Assembly: GCA_026169815.1 (NCBI GenBank)
Contig: JAPFDT010000017.1
Location: forward strand, 34,421 to 98,420
DNA length: 64,000 nucleotides
Direction: 5' to 3'
Source: Pseudogracilibacillus sp.
Lineage (GTDB): Bacteria > Bacillota > Bacilli > Bacillales > Amphibacillaceae
Part shown: positions 8,363 to 17,293 of the stretch, piece after piece
Layout: every line of letters starts with the position of its first letter
Numbering within the stretch: the stretch's first letter is position 1
Program-made: the position numbers and the translations under genes
The notes under the pieces: model-generated
Told to the model about the DNA's origin: nothing
Databases searched by the model: none
What the model saw: the letters and a program-made list of their open reading frames with translations, nothing else

Positions 8363-10174
8363 ATGACTGAATCAACAATGCGCGTCACACGTCAAGAAGT
8401 ACCGACAGAAGAAACGTGGAATGTAACTGATCTTTTTCCAACCGAAGCGGCATGGGAGAATGCGTTATCCGCTCTTTTAACGAATGTAGAAGAAATCGTA
8501 CAATGCAAAGGCACGTTACATACAAGTGCCGAGACATTACTACAAGCAGTACAAGCATTTGAACAATTCCAAACAGACATAATTAAAGTAGGAACATATG
8601 CAACATTACAAATTAGTACAGATGGCACAAATCCAGAACATCAAAGTAAAGTAGCGAGATTACAAGCAACTCTAGCAACTATCCAATCACAGATTGCTTT
8701 TTTAAACTTAGAAATAATCGACCTACCTGCTAATACGTTGGAACAGTTTTTACAAGCTGAACCTGAATTACACGTGTACAAAAAAATGTTCGACGATATT
8801 AGAAAGCAAAAACCTTATATGCTTGATGCAAAAGTGGAAGAAACGATTGCGGCTTTAGGTGAAACACTTGAAGCGCCGTACATGATTTATGAACGAAGTA
8901 AAGCATCTGATATGACATTTCGTTCTGTTGTTGACACATTAGGCAATACGTGGCCGATGTCAGAAGTTTTGTATGAAAATAAATACGAACTTACAGCAGA
9001 TACAGTCGTGCGTAGAGGTGCCTATGAATCATTTATTCAAACATTAGATCAATATAAAAATACGTATGCAGCTATTTATGCAACAGAGGTGACGAAAGAA
9101 GTAACGATGGCAAGATTGCGTGGCTACGACTCCGTTATTGATATGTTACTACAACCTCATGATATAACACGTGAGATGTATGAAAATCAATTAAATATTA
9201 TTCAAGAAGAATTAGCGCCACATATGCGTCGCTTAGCGAAAATAAAACAACAAGACTATCAATTAGAAGAACTAAAATTTTGTGATTTAAAAGCGCCATT
9301 AGATCCTTCGTATGCACCAGAGACAACATATGATGAAGCAAAGGAACTTATTTTAGAAGCATTGGAAAAACTAGGTCCGGAATACGAAGCAATAATGGAA
9401 AAAGCCTTTTCAGAACGTTGGATTGATTATGCAGATAATGTCGGTAAACAATCTGGTGCCTTTTGTACGACACCATATGGCGTACATCCATATATTTTAA
9501 CGTCATGGACGAATATGATGCCAGGAGCATTTACACTAGTCCATGAACTTGGTCACGCTGGACATTTTTATTTAGCCGGTGAAAACCAACGACTCGTCAA
9601 TACACGCACTTCAACTTATTTTGTAGAAGCACCTTCGACATTAAATGAATTGATACTTGGTGAACATTTAATTCAAAAGACAGATGATCCCCGTTTAAAA
9701 CGTTGGGTCATTAACCAATTACTTGATACGTATTACCATAACTTTGTCACACATTTATTAGAAGGTGAGTTCCAACGCCAAGTGTATGAAAAAGCTGAAA
9801 ATGGTGAACCACTCACAGCAGATGTGTTATGTGCTGTGAAAAAATCTGTCATCGAGAATTTCTGGGGAGATGCAGCTATCATCGATGATGGTGCTGGATT
9901 AACATGGATGCGCCAACCACATTATTATATGGGCTTATATCCGTACACTTATTCAGCTGGATTAACCATTGCAACAGCTGTTGCCGATAATATAAAAACA
10001 AATGGTGAACAAGCAGTAAACCAGTGGATCGATGTCTTGAAAGCAGGAGGTTCCAAGTCGCCATTAGAACTAAGTAAAATGGCTGGAGTAGACATGTCTA
10101 AACCAGATGCCATTCGTACAGCAGTAGCTTATGTTGGTTCCCTTGTCGATCAATTAGAAGCTAGTTATGAATAA
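8363..10174 (+). CDS. pepF: Oligoendopeptidase F, zinc metallopeptidase M3B
   Basis: 603 residues, normal for PepF. The zinc motif is VHELGHAGH, with H394 and H398 as ligands and E395 catalytic; the third ligand glutamate is expected in the EAPSTLNE segment about 25 residues on. It cleaves short peptides in the cytoplasm. GAGAGGGGA precedes the ATG. Monocistronic, with a clear terminator. Confidence 0.95.
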   Translation: MTESTMRVTRQEVPTEETWNVTDLFPTEAAWENALSALLTNVEEIVQCKGTLHTSAETLLQAVQAFEQFQTDIIKVGTYATLQISTDGTNPEHQSKVARLQATLATIQSQIAFLNLEIIDLPANTLEQFLQAEPELHVYKKMFDDIRKQKPYMLDAKVEETIAALGETLEAPYMIYERSKASDMTFRSVVDTLGNTWPMSEVLYENKYELTADTVVRRGAYESFIQTLDQYKNTYAAIYATEVTKEVTMARLRGYDSVIDMLLQPHDITREMYENQLNIIQEELAPHMRRLAKIKQQDYQLEELKFCDLKAPLDPSYAPETTYDEAKELILEALEKLGPEYEAIMEKAFSERWIDYADNVGKQSGAFCTTPYGVHPYILTSWTNMMPGAFTLVHELGHAGHFYLAGENQRLVNTRTSTYFVEAPSTLNELILGEHLIQKTDDPRLKRWVINQLLDTYYHNFVTHLLEGEFQRQVYEKAENGEPLTADVLCAVKKSVIENFWGDAAIIDDGAGLTWMRQPHYYMGLYPYTYSAGLTIATAVADNIKTNGEQAVNQWIDVLKAGGSKSPLELSKMAGVDMSKPDAIRTAVAYVGSLVDQLEASYE

Positions 10175-10179
10175 CATTT

Positions 10180-10213
10180 TTATCCTGGAGTAATTTTTAT
10201 TCCAGGATTTTTT
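10180..10213 (+). terminator. pepF terminator
   Basis: Stem ATCCTGGA / TCCAGGAT followed by six T. Confidence 0.85.
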
Positions 10214-10261
10214 ATGTATGTGAATCAATTTTATAATTATATTTAGTAATTTAAACACGAA

Positions 10262-10396
10262 CTTTACGTTTGAAGGTAAATCCGTTTACTTTCATGCCAG
10301 CCGCCTGCTTTTTAGCGGGCATGGCCTCAAGGATTTTCGGACTCATGCTTTTCCCGCAAGAGTCATGCGGCTTCCATTCGAGTAAACTTAGTTAGA
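10262..10396. repeat. Dispersed element with imperfect terminal inverted repeats
   Basis: Ends read GTTTACTTTCATGCCAGCCGC and, inverted, GTTTACTCGAATGGAAGCCGC. The interior is GC-rich against its surroundings. A shortened, diverged copy lies at 54230-54300, sharing TCAAGGATTTTCGGA and AGTAAACTTAGTTA. No coding potential. Likely a small non-autonomous element or structured RNA repeat. Confidence 0.7.
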
Positions 10397-10541
10397 TAAA
10401 GCAACTCATACATTTAAATAAAACGATAACTTATCATTCGTATTTTTAACAAAAATTCTCTATGATAAAATTGCTTCATTTTTTATAGTACAATATACAA
10501 ACAATAATGAATGACTCTTGAAAATAGAAAGGATAACAATC

Positions 10542-11798
10542 ATGACATATGACGTAATTGTAATTGGTGGAGGTACTTCAGGTTTAATGGCAGCTATTTC
10601 CGCTGCCGAATTTGGTGCATCTACTCTTTTAATTGAAAAAGGTAATAAACTAGGTAGTAAATTAATGATTTCTGGTGGCGGACGCTGTAATGTCACCAAC
10701 CGTTTACCACAAGATGAAATTATTCGCAATATCCCTGGAAACGGAAAATTCCTTTACAGTGCTTTTTCTGTATTTGATAACGAAGACATTATCGCCTACT
10801 TTGAAAATCTAGGCATCGCTCTAAAAGAAGAAGATCATGGGCGCATGTTTCCAGTATCAAATTCCGCTAAGTCCGTTGTCGATACATTAGTTAGTAATTT
10901 ACAACAAAATAATGTCGAAATTAAGTTAGGCTCCCCTGTCCAAGCGATTGATTACGATGCAGAAACGCATACGATTTATACAGAAAACGGACATACATTT
11001 CCGGCAAAAAGTATCGTCGTTGCTGTCGGAGGTACATCGGTTCCACATACAGGATCTACTGGAGATGGTTATCCGTGGGCAGAAAAAGCTGGGCATACGA
11101 TTACTGAACTATATCCAACTGAAGTTGCCCTCACTTCTCAAGAAACGTTTATCAAACAAAAACAACTCCAAGGCGTATCTTTACGTGATGTCGCCCTTTC
11201 TGTATTAAATAAACGTAACAAAAAAATCGTCACCCACGAAATGGATATGATTTTTACACACTTTGGTATCTCTGGTCCTGCTGTCTTAAGATGTTCGCAA
11301 TTTGTCGTGAAAGAATTACGAAAAAGAAAAAGTGTCACGATGGAACTCGATCTGCTCCCTTCTGTTCATCGCGACGCATTATACCGTGAATTAATCGCTT
11401 ATACAGAAACACATCCAAAAAGGTCAGTTAAAACAATGGTAAAAGAACTTGTCGATGTACCAGAGCGATTTTTAATGTTTTTATTAGCTCAACATAGTAT
11501 CGATGAAGATTTACAAATTAGTAATTTAGCAAAAGATTCAATTCATACACTCGTCGAACAAATAAAACAATTTACTTTCGAAGTTGACGGCTCACTTTCT
11601 ATCGAAAAAGCTTTCGTCACAGGTGGCGGGATAAAAACAAATGAAATCATCCCAAATACAATGGAATCTAAAATGAATGAGCGACTCTTTTTCTGTGGGG
11701 AAATCTTAGACATACACGGCTACACTGGTGGATATAACATAACCGCCGCCCTAGTAACTGGACGACTCGCCGGCATGAACGCAGCATTTTACAGATAA
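10542..11798 (+). CDS. HI0933/BaiN-like FAD-dependent oxidoreductase
   Basis: 418 residues from the ATG at 10542, which has AGAAAGGA seven bases before it; the longer frame from 10518 lacks one. The N-terminal dinucleotide fold is [14 protein letters not shown], followed by the family signature [10 protein letters not shown] and a C-terminal VTGGGI ... [13 protein letters not shown]-contact motif. This conserved family (YtfP/BaiN type) reduces unsaturated ring substrates in some bacteria; the physiological reaction in bacilli is unknown. The stop codon is followed within 3 bases by the first 20-bp repeat array, so the array is probably transcribed as its 3' tail. Confidence 0.85.
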   Translation: MTYDVIVIGGGTSGLMAAISAAEFGASTLLIEKGNKLGSKLMISGGGRCNVTNRLPQDEIIRNIPGNGKFLYSAFSVFDNEDIIAYFENLGIALKEEDHGRMFPVSNSAKSVVDTLVSNLQQNNVEIKLGSPVQAIDYDAETHTIYTENGHTFPAKSIVVAVGGTSVPHTGSTGDGYPWAEKAGHTITELYPTEVALTSQETFIKQKQLQGVSLRDVALSVLNKRNKKIVTHEMDMIFTHFGISGPAVLRCSQFVVKELRKRKSVTMELDLLPSVHRDALYRELIAYTETHPKRSVKTMVKELVDVPERFLMFLLAQHSIDEDLQISNLAKDSIHTLVEQIKQFTFEVDGSLSIEKAFVTGGGIKTNEIIPNTMESKMNERLFFCGEILDIHGYTGGYNITAALVTGRLAGMNAAFYR

Positions 11799-11800
11799 AT

Positions 11801-12240
11801 TGGGAGAGCAAGTCCCACAGCGGGAGAGCAAAATCCACAGCGGGAGAGCAAATTCCAAAGCGGGAGAGCAAATTCCAAGGCGGGAGAGCAAGTCCCACAG
11901 CAGGAGAGCAAAATCCACAGCGGGAGAGCAAGTCCCACAGCGGGAGAGCAAAATCCACAGCGGGAGAGCAAATTCCAAAGCGGGAGAGCAAATTCCAAGG
12001 CGGGAGAGCAAGTTCCAAAGCAGGAGAGCAAATTCCGAAGCGGGAGAGCAAATTCCAAGGCGGGAGAGCAAGTCCCACAGCAGGAGAGCAAAATCCACAG
12101 CGGGAGAGCAAATTCCAAAGCGGGAGAGCAAGTTCCAAAGCAGGAGAGTAAATTCCGAAGCGGGAGAGCAAATTCCAAGGCGGGAGAGCAAGTCCCACAG
12201 CAGGAGAGCAAAATCCAGAGCGGGAGAGCAACGCCCACTC
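11801..12240 (+). repeat. 20-bp tandem array 1, 22 units, core GGGAGAGCAA
   Basis: Twenty-two consecutive units of exactly 20 bp. Each holds the near-invariant GGGAGAGCAA followed by one of about six 10-bp modules, for example gtcccacagc, aatccacagc, attccaaagc, attccaaggc. Modules recur in blocks, and a six-unit 120-bp block is duplicated at the 3' end. No insertion or deletion breaks the period. Because 20 is not a multiple of 3, all frames stay open, giving four long but artificial reading frames. Two sister arrays lie at 53011-53390 and 63861-64000. Confidence 0.95.
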
Positions 12241-12381
12241 TCCTTCCTCACTTCTTTTTGAATACGCTATCATGCCTGATTCCTTCTCAACCCTTGACAC
12301 ACCTATCTTTTCATGAGCAGATAACTTTTAATCAGTCAGTGAAAGCTCTATACTATTATATAGTGAATACTACAGAAAGAA

Positions 12382-13626
12382 GTGTTATATATTAGTTATC
12401 AAAAATCGCTCGTTAAACGTAATGTTAGCATTATGTGGTTTGCGAATTTTTTCGTAGCAGGTAGTATGACAATGGTTTTACCATTTATCTCCCTCTACAT
12501 TGATTCATTTGGAAATTTCTCAGATTCTTATGTGCAATCTTGGTCTGGGTGGATTTTCGCCGTAACGTTTATTACTGCATTTATCTTCTCACCTATTTGG
12601 GGACGAATTGGGGATAAATACGGCCGTAAGAAAATTTTAATGATGTCTGCTACAGGTCTTGCTGTATCAGTATTTCTTATGGGTTTTGCCACTTCTGTTT
12701 GGCACCTTTTTTTATTGCGTTTTATTATGGGTATCTTTACCGGATTTATTCCGATGTCACAAGCGCTCATCTCAACGCAAACAAAAAAGGAAGATGCAGG
12801 GCGCGTATTAGGTACATTACAAACAGGTAGTGTAACAGGTACATTAATGGGACCTCTAATAGGTGGGTTCATGGCCGATATGTTTGGTTATAGCGCTGCA
12901 TTTAAAACAGTATCATTTACAATCTTCCTTTCTGCGCTTTTAGTTATGTTCGGGATTAAAGAAATGCAAATGAAAATAACGAACGAAAACGAAAAGACTT
13001 CCTATACTCCAAAAGAAGTTGTTCTTCATATTGTACGAAGCCCTGTGTTACTTATTGTGATGTTAACATCAGCTCTTGTACAAATTGCTCATTTTAGTAT
13101 CCAACCAATTTTATCGTTATATGTTGCTGAACTTAACGGGATTACGAATATTGCACTATTCTCGGGGTTAGCTTTTTCAGTAACAGGATTAGGTAACTTA
13201 TTATTTGCGCGCCGTTGGGGAGTTATTGGTGACAAAGTAGGTTACATTAAAGTATTAATCATTTTATTATTTATGGGTGGACTCGTCTATTTCCCAATCG
13301 CATTTGTCGTCAGTCTATGGCAATTGTTAATTTTCAGGTTTTTACTTGGGATTGCGATTGGCGGTATCGATCCAGTCCGAATGGCGTTTCTTCGTCAAGA
13401 AGCACCTGTATCGATGCAAGGAGAAGTTATTGGATACAATACTAGTTTACGCTTTTTAGGAAACATGGTTGGACCAGCACTCGGTGGTGTGTTAGCAGGA
13501 TTTTACGGTATTTCATCTGTGTTTTTTGTAACGAGTGCCCTCCTATTAATTACAGGGTCTATCCTACTCGTCACTTACTTCAAATATGAAAAAGTCGACG
13601 ACGCTTTATTGCATAAAAGTTCTTAA
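12382..13626 (+). CDS. MFS multidrug-type efflux transporter
   Basis: About 414 residues, 12 predicted helices. The loop 2-3 motif GRIGDKYGRKKIL and the helix 5 motif TGTLMGPLIGG are hallmarks of drug/proton antiporters. Start uncertain: the GTG at 12382 overlaps its own purine-rich AGAAAGAAG; the first ATG in frame is too far inside (at MWFANFF, codon 18). A start a few codons after the GTG, such as the ATT at 12391, is possible. Own terminator follows. Substrate unknown. Confidence 0.85.
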   Translation: MLYISYQKSLVKRNVSIMWFANFFVAGSMTMVLPFISLYIDSFGNFSDSYVQSWSGWIFAVTFITAFIFSPIWGRIGDKYGRKKILMMSATGLAVSVFLMGFATSVWHLFLLRFIMGIFTGFIPMSQALISTQTKKEDAGRVLGTLQTGSVTGTLMGPLIGGFMADMFGYSAAFKTVSFTIFLSALLVMFGIKEMQMKITNENEKTSYTPKEVVLHIVRSPVLLIVMLTSALVQIAHFSIQPILSLYVAELNGITNIALFSGLAFSVTGLGNLLFARRWGVIGDKVGYIKVLIILLFMGGLVYFPIAFVVSLWQLLIFRFLLGIAIGGIDPVRMAFLRQEAPVSMQGEVIGYNTSLRFLGNMVGPALGGVLAGFYGISSVFFVTSALLLITGSILLVTYFKYEKVDDALLHKSS

Positions 13627-13634
13627 GAAATACA

Positions 13635-13671
13635 ATCGACTTTCCTTTTTAGAAGGATAGTCGATTTTTTT
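13635..13671 (+). terminator. Terminator after the MFS gene
   Basis: Stem ATCGACTTTCCTT / AAGGATAGTCGAT then T6. Confidence 0.85.
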
Positions 13672-13762
13672 ATCATGATTTATTAGATTCATGACTACAC
13701 TTGTTTTATACTAAATAAATAAACGGCATCCTCACATTTGATTTATTGGAGGGAAATTAATA

Positions 13763-15439
13763 ATGATTCAGACGACCATTCGGCATTCCAAACGTTATCA
13801 AGAAATTATTAACACATTTATTAAAAATGGTTTAAGTCACTTCGTTTATCGAATTGGTTTAACGAAAAACAAACAAATTTTAGTAGATGATACCCCAAGT
13901 GAATTTGATCAAAATCTCATTCACCTCGGTGATAAATTACGTAAATCTTTGCAAGAACTAGGACCAACCTTTATAAAGCTTGGACAAATAGCGAGTACGA
14001 GAAGAGATATCGTTCCAGAAGAAATCGCTAAAGAACTAGAGAAGTTACAAGATGATGTAGAACGAGTGGCATATAGTGATATCGAACAAATTTTCAATGA
14101 GACGTTTGGAAAAACTCCTCATGACTTATTCGCGCATTTTAATGAAATACCATTAGCAACCGCTTCAATTGGTCAAGTTCATACTGCTGAACTATCAAGC
14201 GGAGAAAAGGTCGCGATTAAAATCCAACGACCATTTATTCAAGAAACGATAGAGACAGATTTAGATATTTTATTTCATATTGCGAGACTTATTGAAAAAA
14301 GAACAAAATGGGGTAACACATATCAGATTGTAGACGTGATAGAGGATTTCTCAATTTCATTACAACAAGAATTAGATTATTTAAAAGAAGGTCGTAATGC
14401 GGAACGAATCAAAGAGCAATTTGCAGAAGATACAACGATTCATATTCCAAAAATATATTGGGATTATACTGCAAATAAAGTGCTGACGATGGAAATGGTT
14501 GAAGGAATTAAAGTAAATCATATTGAAAAATTGCGAGCGAAAGGGTATAACTGTCCCCTTATTGCTGAACGAATTGCCAATTCACTATTTACTCAAGTAT
14601 TAGATTATGGCTTTTTCCACGGTGATCCTCATCCCGGTAACATTTATATTTTACCGAACAACACGGTTTCTTATTTAGATTTTGGCTTAACTGGACGTTT
14701 ATCTAAACAGATGAAATATCATTTCGCTTCTTTACTTCTTGCAGTACAAGATAATAGTGCTGAAGCGATGATTCGAACTTTTAATGATATGGATTTACTT
14801 GAACAAGTTGAAAAAACAACTGCCCTTGAGCGTGATTTAGATATTTTATTAGAAAAATATTATCATGCCTCGATTACATCAATTAGTTTAGGACAATTAC
14901 TTATCGATATTTTCGCAATTGCTTATCGTCACAAAGTTAAAGTTCCTACTGATATTACGATTTTAGCAAAAGCTATTTTAACAGCAGAAGAAATTATCGA
15001 ATTATTAGATCCAACGTTTAGCATCATGAAAGCAATCGAACCTTTCGGGATAAAAATATTACAAGAACGTTATCATCCACGAACATTATTAAAACAGGCA
15101 TTAGAAGCAGCCATAGATGATATTGATACATTAAGACAATTACCAGAGGACATTCACAAAACAACCGAAACGATTAATAAAGGGCACTTAAAATTTAAAA
15201 TTAATGTAGAAGATGGAGATAATTTCCTACAAAGACTTGATCGAATAAGCAATCGTTTATCATTTAGTATTATTTTACTTTCCTTCAGTATTTTAATGGT
15301 TGGGCTTATTGTTGGAGCATCAATTACAGGTGATGCTAATGTCTTGTTTAAATTACCTGTTATCGAACTTGGTAGTATTGTTGCGTTTGTTATGTTTTTA
15401 TTTATGCTTTTCGCTATATTTCGTTCCGGTCGCATGTAG
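13763..15439 (+). CDS. UbiB/AarF (ABC1) family atypical kinase
   Basis: 558 residues. It shows the ABC1 signature: a KxGQ-type N-terminal extension (FIKLGQIASTR), an alanine-rich loop ATASIGQVHTAEL in place of the glycine-rich loop, the nucleotide lysine in VAIKIQRP, HGDPHPGN and DFGLTG. Two membrane helices close the C-terminus, with LSFSILMVGLIVGASI and FVMFLFMLFAIF. UbiB proteins support isoprenoid quinone or lipid metabolism at the membrane as ATPases; in Bacillaceae, which make menaquinone, the role is unsettled. GGAGGGAAA ribosome site. Confidence 0.9.
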   Translation: MIQTTIRHSKRYQEIINTFIKNGLSHFVYRIGLTKNKQILVDDTPSEFDQNLIHLGDKLRKSLQELGPTFIKLGQIASTRRDIVPEEIAKELEKLQDDVERVAYSDIEQIFNETFGKTPHDLFAHFNEIPLATASIGQVHTAELSSGEKVAIKIQRPFIQETIETDLDILFHIARLIEKRTKWGNTYQIVDVIEDFSISLQQELDYLKEGRNAERIKEQFAEDTTIHIPKIYWDYTANKVLTMEMVEGIKVNHIEKLRAKGYNCPLIAERIANSLFTQVLDYGFFHGDPHPGNIYILPNNTVSYLDFGLTGRLSKQMKYHFASLLLAVQDNSAEAMIRTFNDMDLLEQVEKTTALERDLDILLEKYYHASITSISLGQLLIDIFAIAYRHKVKVPTDITILAKAILTAEEIIELLDPTFSIMKAIEPFGIKILQERYHPRTLLKQALEAAIDDIDTLRQLPEDIHKTTETINKGHLKFKINVEDGDNFLQRLDRISNRLSFSIILLSFSILMVGLIVGASITGDANVLFKLPVIELGSIVAFVMFLFMLFAIFRSGRM

Positions 15440-15440
15440 C

Positions 15441-15708
15441 TTACGAATGCTAATATTATTTGTTCTGATTGCACTATAGAAATACTACAAAAGTTATTTA
15501 ACGTTATAAATAACGGTGGTGAATTAATCATTATTGATTTTATAAAGTAAATCTTCCAAAGGTTCATCATGGCTTTTCACATAAAGCGCTAAAGAGAATA
15601 CTATATGAGACAGGATTTACATCTACGAGAATAAACACATTTTATCAAGGTAGTCCTATCTTTATGAACCAAGATGCTGCCATGTTTATCGCTCAGATTA
15701 CGAAGTGA
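15441..15708 (+). pseudogene. Remnant of a SAM-dependent methyltransferase (C-terminal half)
   Basis: A decayed frame. The first part reads IEILQKLFNVINNGGELIII ending at TAA (about 15546), matching the strand-4/5 region of class I methyltransferases. After a frame change the text continues VHHGFSHKALKRILYETGFT ... DAAMFIAQITK to a TGA at 15706, the usual C-terminal sheet and end. No start and no SAM-binding GxGxG region remain; the preceding DNA is the UbiB gene. Interpretation as a methyltransferase is by pattern only. Confidence 0.6.
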
Positions 15709-15744
15709 TTACTTGTAGTAGTAATTCTTCTAAATGTTTCTGCA

Positions 15745-15790
15745 TTAAAAAAACAGAGTACAAAATCTATAAAGATGATGTACTCTGTTT
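15745..15790 (-). terminator. Terminator downstream of scdA
   Basis: Stem AAACAGAGTAC / GTACTCTGTTT, T-run on the minus strand; about 125 bases beyond the scdA stop. The 15791-15914 stretch between holds nothing I recognise. Confidence 0.65.
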
Positions 15791-15914
15791 CCAATTATTC
15801 TAATTGTATATTAAGTGAATCAATGTCGAAATTCAGTTTAGTATATCAAATACGAACTTTATGTTTCATGGTAGGTTCGTGTTTTCAATTAAATTATCAT
15901 AGTATGAAATTGAT

Positions 15915-16601
15915 TCAAGTTGTTAACTTTTTAAATAATATATTGTTTTCCACATGCATGTAATCCATCATTTTAGTTTCTAAGTCATTTAATCTTGCAT
16001 ACGTAATACGATATGAACCACATGCATGAAGTGGCGGGACAAAATTATTTGTTACTTTACGCATCTTTTTTAATAATTCATTCATCTCAACATTACGCTC
16101 TTTTAATTTGTGCACTTCTTTTTGCACGGTCTCACCATTCGTTCCTTCTTGTAGTTGGATAAGTGGTATAAATTCTGTGACTTCTTGCATTAAATGTATT
16201 TCCGCTTCCATTACAAACTCATTATATAACGTATATAATTGTTCTAAATGAGGCGAGTCATGTCCATGAACACGATATATTCTCGTAACAAATTCTCCTA
16301 AAGCAGATAATTCTTCTTGTAAAAAAGTATGATAATGTACTTTTATATATTCAACTAATTCTGCAACTGACATCGCTTCCCAATTAGTTGCGGTATTGCC
16401 TTTTTCTTTCCAGGATTTAAATGACGTATTTAATTGTTCTAAAACCTCTTCACCTGTAAGTGACTTTTCTGCAAACGTATCTTTTAAAACGATATCCCCT
16501 TTACAACAAAAGTTGATGCCATGAACTTTAAACAAATCACTCGCTTTAGGGAAAACTTTAACAATATATGCCGGAGTATGTTTTTCTGTAAATGTATGCA
16601 T
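15915..16601 (-). CDS. scdA: Iron-sulfur cluster repair protein ScdA/RIC (di-iron)
   Basis: 228 residues from the ATG at 16601, which follows AGGAGG; the longer frame adds 12 unsupported residues. The N-terminal DUF542-type domain has the paired cysteines C32-C33 in HGINFCCKG. The C-terminal hemerythrin-like domain supplies histidines for a di-iron site (HYHTFLQEE, HGHDSPHLEQL, EAEIHLMQE). ScdA/YtfE proteins restore iron-sulfur clusters damaged by nitric oxide or peroxide, and members of this family are commonly induced without oxygen or by nitrosative stress. That fits the FNR-like site in front of it. Single-gene unit. Confidence 0.93.
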   Translation of the reverse strand: MHTFTEKHTPAYIVKVFPKASDLFKVHGINFCCKGDIVLKDTFAEKSLTGEEVLEQLNTSFKSWKEKGNTATNWEAMSVAELVEYIKVHYHTFLQEELSALGEFVTRIYRVHGHDSPHLEQLYTLYNEFVMEAEIHLMQEVTEFIPLIQLQEGTNGETVQKEVHKLKERNVEMNELLKKMRKVTNNFVPPLHACGSYRITYARLNDLETKMMDYMHVENNILFKKLTT

Positions 16602-16632
16602 TGTTTTACCTCCTATATGCTTTATTATTCCT

Positions 16633-16675
16633 ATCATATCGAATCATAGTTTTGCTTACTGTGATAATCGTCACA
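16633..16675 (-). promoter_or_regulatory. FNR/CRP-type box and -10 of the scdA promoter
   Basis: The perfect palindrome TGTGA-N6-TCACA spans 16660-16675. On the scdA strand the -10 TATGAT lies at 16633-16638. The box centre falls about 41 bases before the predicted start of transcription, the class II activator position used by FNR. Confidence 0.65.
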
Positions 16676-16711
16676 TTTTCAAGCATACATTTTACATTTT
16701 CACTAACAAAA

Positions 16712-16749
16712 AACGTATGAATTCATCCGCTTTTTTGAATTCATACGTT
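16712..16749 (-). terminator. Terminator of the ASCH-like gene, also a reverse hairpin
   Basis: Perfect 13-bp stem AACGTATGAATTC / GAATTCATACGTT; T-rich on the minus strand side. Confidence 0.8.
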
Positions 16750-16755
16750 TCTTCA

Positions 16756-17094
16756 TTATTTTTCTTTTAAGTAATGTGCCCAGATGAGTTGATCTGGATC
16801 CCAGACAGCTGCTTTATGAATACTCGTTAACGCTTCTTTATATTCAGCGAGACTAGCATATCCTTCATCTTTCGCATCTTGTTCGGTCATATTTTTTAAA
16901 AACTGTGGGAAAACTTTTTCAACTATGAATAAATGACCAGCTAGTATAACTTCATCACCTTCATCTGCATAACGATCATTTCTTCTTTCCGATACTTTTT
17001 CACCTGATGTTATTTTGTTAATGCTTTCTTCTATTGTGACCAATTTATTAATATCATATTTTTCAGGCCAATCTTGTTTATGTTCATAAACCAT
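16756..17094 (-). CDS. Small ASCH-like domain protein
   Basis: 112 residues. KITSGEKVSERRNDRYADEG followed by DEVILAGHLFIVEKVFPQ resembles the ASCH fold, a PUA-like RNA-binding barrel with a conserved lysine and arginine near the N-terminus. The C-terminal half (EEGYxSLAEYKEALTSIH pattern, then WDPDQLIWAHYL) matches the end of such proteins. Function unknown. AAAGGAGAG stands before the ATG. It is a single gene closed by a perfect hairpin. Confidence 0.6.
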   Translation of the reverse strand: MVYEHKQDWPEKYDINKLVTIEESINKITSGEKVSERRNDRYADEGDEVILAGHLFIVEKVFPQFLKNMTEQDAKDEGYASLAEYKEALTSIHKAAVWDPDQLIWAHYLKEK

Positions 17095-17293
17095 ACATCA
17101 ACTCTCCTTTAATTATTATATACACGAAAAAGTCGATGATTAAACAATTATTTCATGTGTAAATCAATTTCATAATTGCTCTTTTAAGAAACTCTCAAAA
17201 CCGTTGGTAGACATATACTAAGATTTCTGAAATTCATTCATTGGGCAAAAAACAATAAAGAAATTTTAACAAAATAATATATATAATGAAGAG

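Noticed and set aside
11801..12240. CRISPR array
   Set aside because: The unit is 20 bp with only a 10-bp fixed part, the variable parts are few and reused, and no cas gene is in the window.
11668..12300. Long open frames of 149-210 residues in and across the first 20-bp array, on both strands
   Set aside because: They follow from a stop-free 20-bp unit read in three frames; there is no ribosome site and the protein repeat is just the DNA period.
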